From assembly GCA_947476185.1 (NCBI GenBank), contig CANJPX010000026.1:1-42966 (forward strand): a stretch of DNA of 42,966 nt, in the 5' to 3' direction. Both the position numbers and the translations under genes were made by a program. Shown here piece by piece: positions 41,551 through 42,966 of this stretch; the first letter of the stretch is position 1, and every line of letters starts with the position of its first letter. The notes under the pieces were generated by a model, which worked only from the letters and a program-made list of their open reading frames with translations, did no database searches and was not told the origin of the DNA. The stretch is from Bacteroidota bacterium. GTDB lineage: Bacteria > Bacteroidota > Bacteroidia > 2-12-FULL-35-15.

Positions 41551-42966
41551 AACTTCTCCCATTTACACGTACATACTCAATTTTCATTATTAGATGGAGC
41601 TGCCGATATTTCATCGCTTTATAAAAAGGCGGTAAATGATAATATGCCTGCATTGGCAATTACGGATCATGGTAATATGTTCGGTGTTTTTAAATTTGTT
41701 GCTGAAGCTGCCAAACATAATACCCCTGAAAATCCGAATAAAATAAAACCCATAGTTGGTTGCGAATTTTATGTTGTTGAAAATCGGAATAAACGTCAAT
41801 TTACTAAGGAAGATAAGGATGTTAGGTTTCATCAACTTTTTCTTGCAAAAAATGCTGAAGGTTATAAAAACCTTACCAAGCTTTGTTCCTTGGGTTATAT
41901 GGAAGGTTTGTATGGTAAATATCCGCGCATCGATAAAGAATTAATTTTGAAGTACCACCAAGGATTGATTGCTACTACCTGTTGTTTGGGGGCTTCTGTT
42001 CCAAAAGCGATAATGAAACATGGTGAAGAAGAAGCGGAGAAAGAATTTAAATGGTGGCTCGATATTTTTGGTGAAGATTATTACATTGAATTGCAGCGTC
42101 ACGGTATGGCGGAGCAAAATAAGGTGAATGAAGTTCTTGTAAAATGGGCAAAAAAATACAATGTAAAAATTATCGCTTCTAACGATTCACATTATGTGGA
42201 TCAACAGGATTCAAATGCACACGATATTTTGTTGTGTATCAATACCGGTGAAAAACAAAGCACTCCAACAGTGAAAGATTTTGGAGATGATGATTCCAAT
42301 TCTTTCAAGGGAAAACGATTTGCTTTTTTTAACGATCAGTTTTATTTCAAGACAACTTCTGAAATGACACAATTGTTTAGCGATATCCCCGAAGCAATTG
42401 ATAATACTGGTGAGATCGTTAGCAAGATCACCCCTTTGAAACTTAAGCAGGACATCATGTTGCCGAATTTTCAGATTCCGACAACTTTTTTAACACAGGA
42501 TGATTATTTGCATCATCTTACTTATACAGGGGCGAAGGCACGATACCACGATATCACACCTGAAGTAGAAGAACGATTGACTTTCGAATTAAATACCATC
42601 CGTATCATGGGGTTTGCAGGTTATTTTTTGATCGTAGCAGATTTTATAAAAGCTGGTCGTGATATTGGTGTGTTTATTGGCCCTGGGCGTGGTTCTGCTG
42701 CAGGATCGGCTGTTGCATATTGCATTGGAATTACGAATATCGATCCGATCAAATACAATTTGCTGTTCGAGCGTTTCCTAAATCCTGATCGTAAGTCAAT
42801 GCCCGATATTGATACTGATTTTGATGATGAAGGTCGTCAGAAAGTTATTGATTATGTGGTTGAAAAATATGGAAAAAATCAAGTAGCACAAATTGTTACT
42901 TACGGTACAATGGCTGCTAAGATGAGCATTAAGGATGTTGCACGTGTATTAGACCTTCCTTTGCAG
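41548..42966 (+). CDS. dnaE: DNA polymerase III subunit alpha, 3' end beyond the window
   Basis: 473 codons without a stop, running off the right edge. The protein begins MNFSHLHVHTQFSLLDGAAD, the PHP domain with metal-binding His residues, followed by ALAITDHGNMFG. The palm starts within the window: GPGRGSAAGSAVAYC and the catalytic aspartates in PDIDTDFDDEGRQKV (about residues 422-436) are visible. It is the replicative polymerase. The ATG at 41548 fits the universal DnaE N-terminus. Confidence 0.97.
   Translation, partial: MNFSHLHVHTQFSLLDGAADISSLYKKAVNDNMPALAITDHGNMFGVFKFVAEAAKHNTPENPNKIKPIVGCEFYVVENRNKRQFTKEDKDVRFHQLFLAKNAEGYKNLTKLCSLGYMEGLYGKYPRIDKELILKYHQGLIATTCCLGASVPKAIMKHGEEEAEKEFKWWLDIFGEDYYIELQRHGMAEQNKVNEVLVKWAKKYNVKIIASNDSHYVDQQDSNAHDILLCINTGEKQSTPTVKDFGDDDSNSFKGKRFAFFNDQFYFKTTSEMTQLFSDIPEAIDNTGEIVSKITPLKLKQDIMLPNFQIPTTFLTQDDYLHHLTYTGAKARYHDITPEVEERLTFELNTIRIMGFAGYFLIVADFIKAGRDIGVFIGPGRGSAAGSAVAYCIGITNIDPIKYNLLFERFLNPDRKSMPDIDTDFDDEGRQKVIDYVVEKYGKNQVAQIVTYGTMAAKMSIKDVARVLDLPLQ

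Noticed and set aside
1..42966. tRNA, rRNA and CRISPR signals
   Set aside because: A few GGTTCGA-like strings occur but all lie in well-supported genes and no cloverleaf could be built; no regularly spaced direct repeats of CRISPR size were seen.

Overview
The window is a 43-kb piece of an AT-rich Bacteroidota chromosome. The evidence is a 289-aa primary sigma factor of the short Bacteroidota type, promoters of the form TTG-N19-TAnnTTTG, a type IX secretion (T9SS) C-terminal sorting domain, a heterodimer-type lycopene cyclase and a flexirubin-like pigment locus. I cannot name the species. No rRNA, tRNA, CRISPR array, transposase or phage gene was seen.

Layout. 1-797: the 5' part of a secreted protein of unknown function. 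948-10568: a dialkylresorcinol/flexirubin-like aryl-polyene locus. One unit runs leftward with a halogenase-like flavoprotein, a DUF1702 protein, an unknown 132-aa protein and a BtrH-like acyltransferase, with touching or overlapping start and stop codons. The other carries tyrosine ammonia-lyase, FabG-type ketoreductase, ketosynthase, acyl carrier protein and an LpxL-like acyltransferase. A small cupredoxin lipoprotein gene lies between them on the other strand. 10746-17726: a carotenoid locus with crtD, diverging from the ammonia-lyase, and a leftward operon rpe-crtI-crtB-unknown-cruF-crtY-lipocalin-like. Together these genes predict a monocyclic 1'-hydroxy-3',4'-didehydro-gamma-carotene core (saproxanthin/flexixanthin/myxol series); no crtZ, crtW or GGPP synthase is present here.

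17842-26950: housekeeping genes, namely a degenerate receiver-domain protein flanked by two near-identical hairpins, rpoD, pnp, rpsO, accD, class I aldolase and a BamA/TamA-like outer-membrane protein. 27095-32042: a SpoU-type rRNA methyltransferase, a T9SS cargo protein with 13 repeats, a HigBA-type toxin-antitoxin pair and rsmE. 32238-42966: pckA, M32 carboxypeptidase, DUF423, a saccharopine-dehydrogenase-like protein, trmN6, rimM, a DinB/YfiT-like protein, rpsP, a double universal-stress protein and the first 473 codons of dnaE.

How it fits together. The two pigment loci sit back to back and share only a 177-bp intergenic region. Three DAR transcription units and crtD all carry the same TATTTTT(G/A) -7 element, three of them with a -33-like triplet exactly 19 nt upstream, so co-expression is plausible. 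The least understood parts are the halogenase-DUF1702-132aa-BtrH module, the secreted protein inside the crt operon, the hairpin-flanked pseudo-receiver, and two families of short dispersed intergenic repeats. All functional statements rest on motif recognition by eye; no database search was run.
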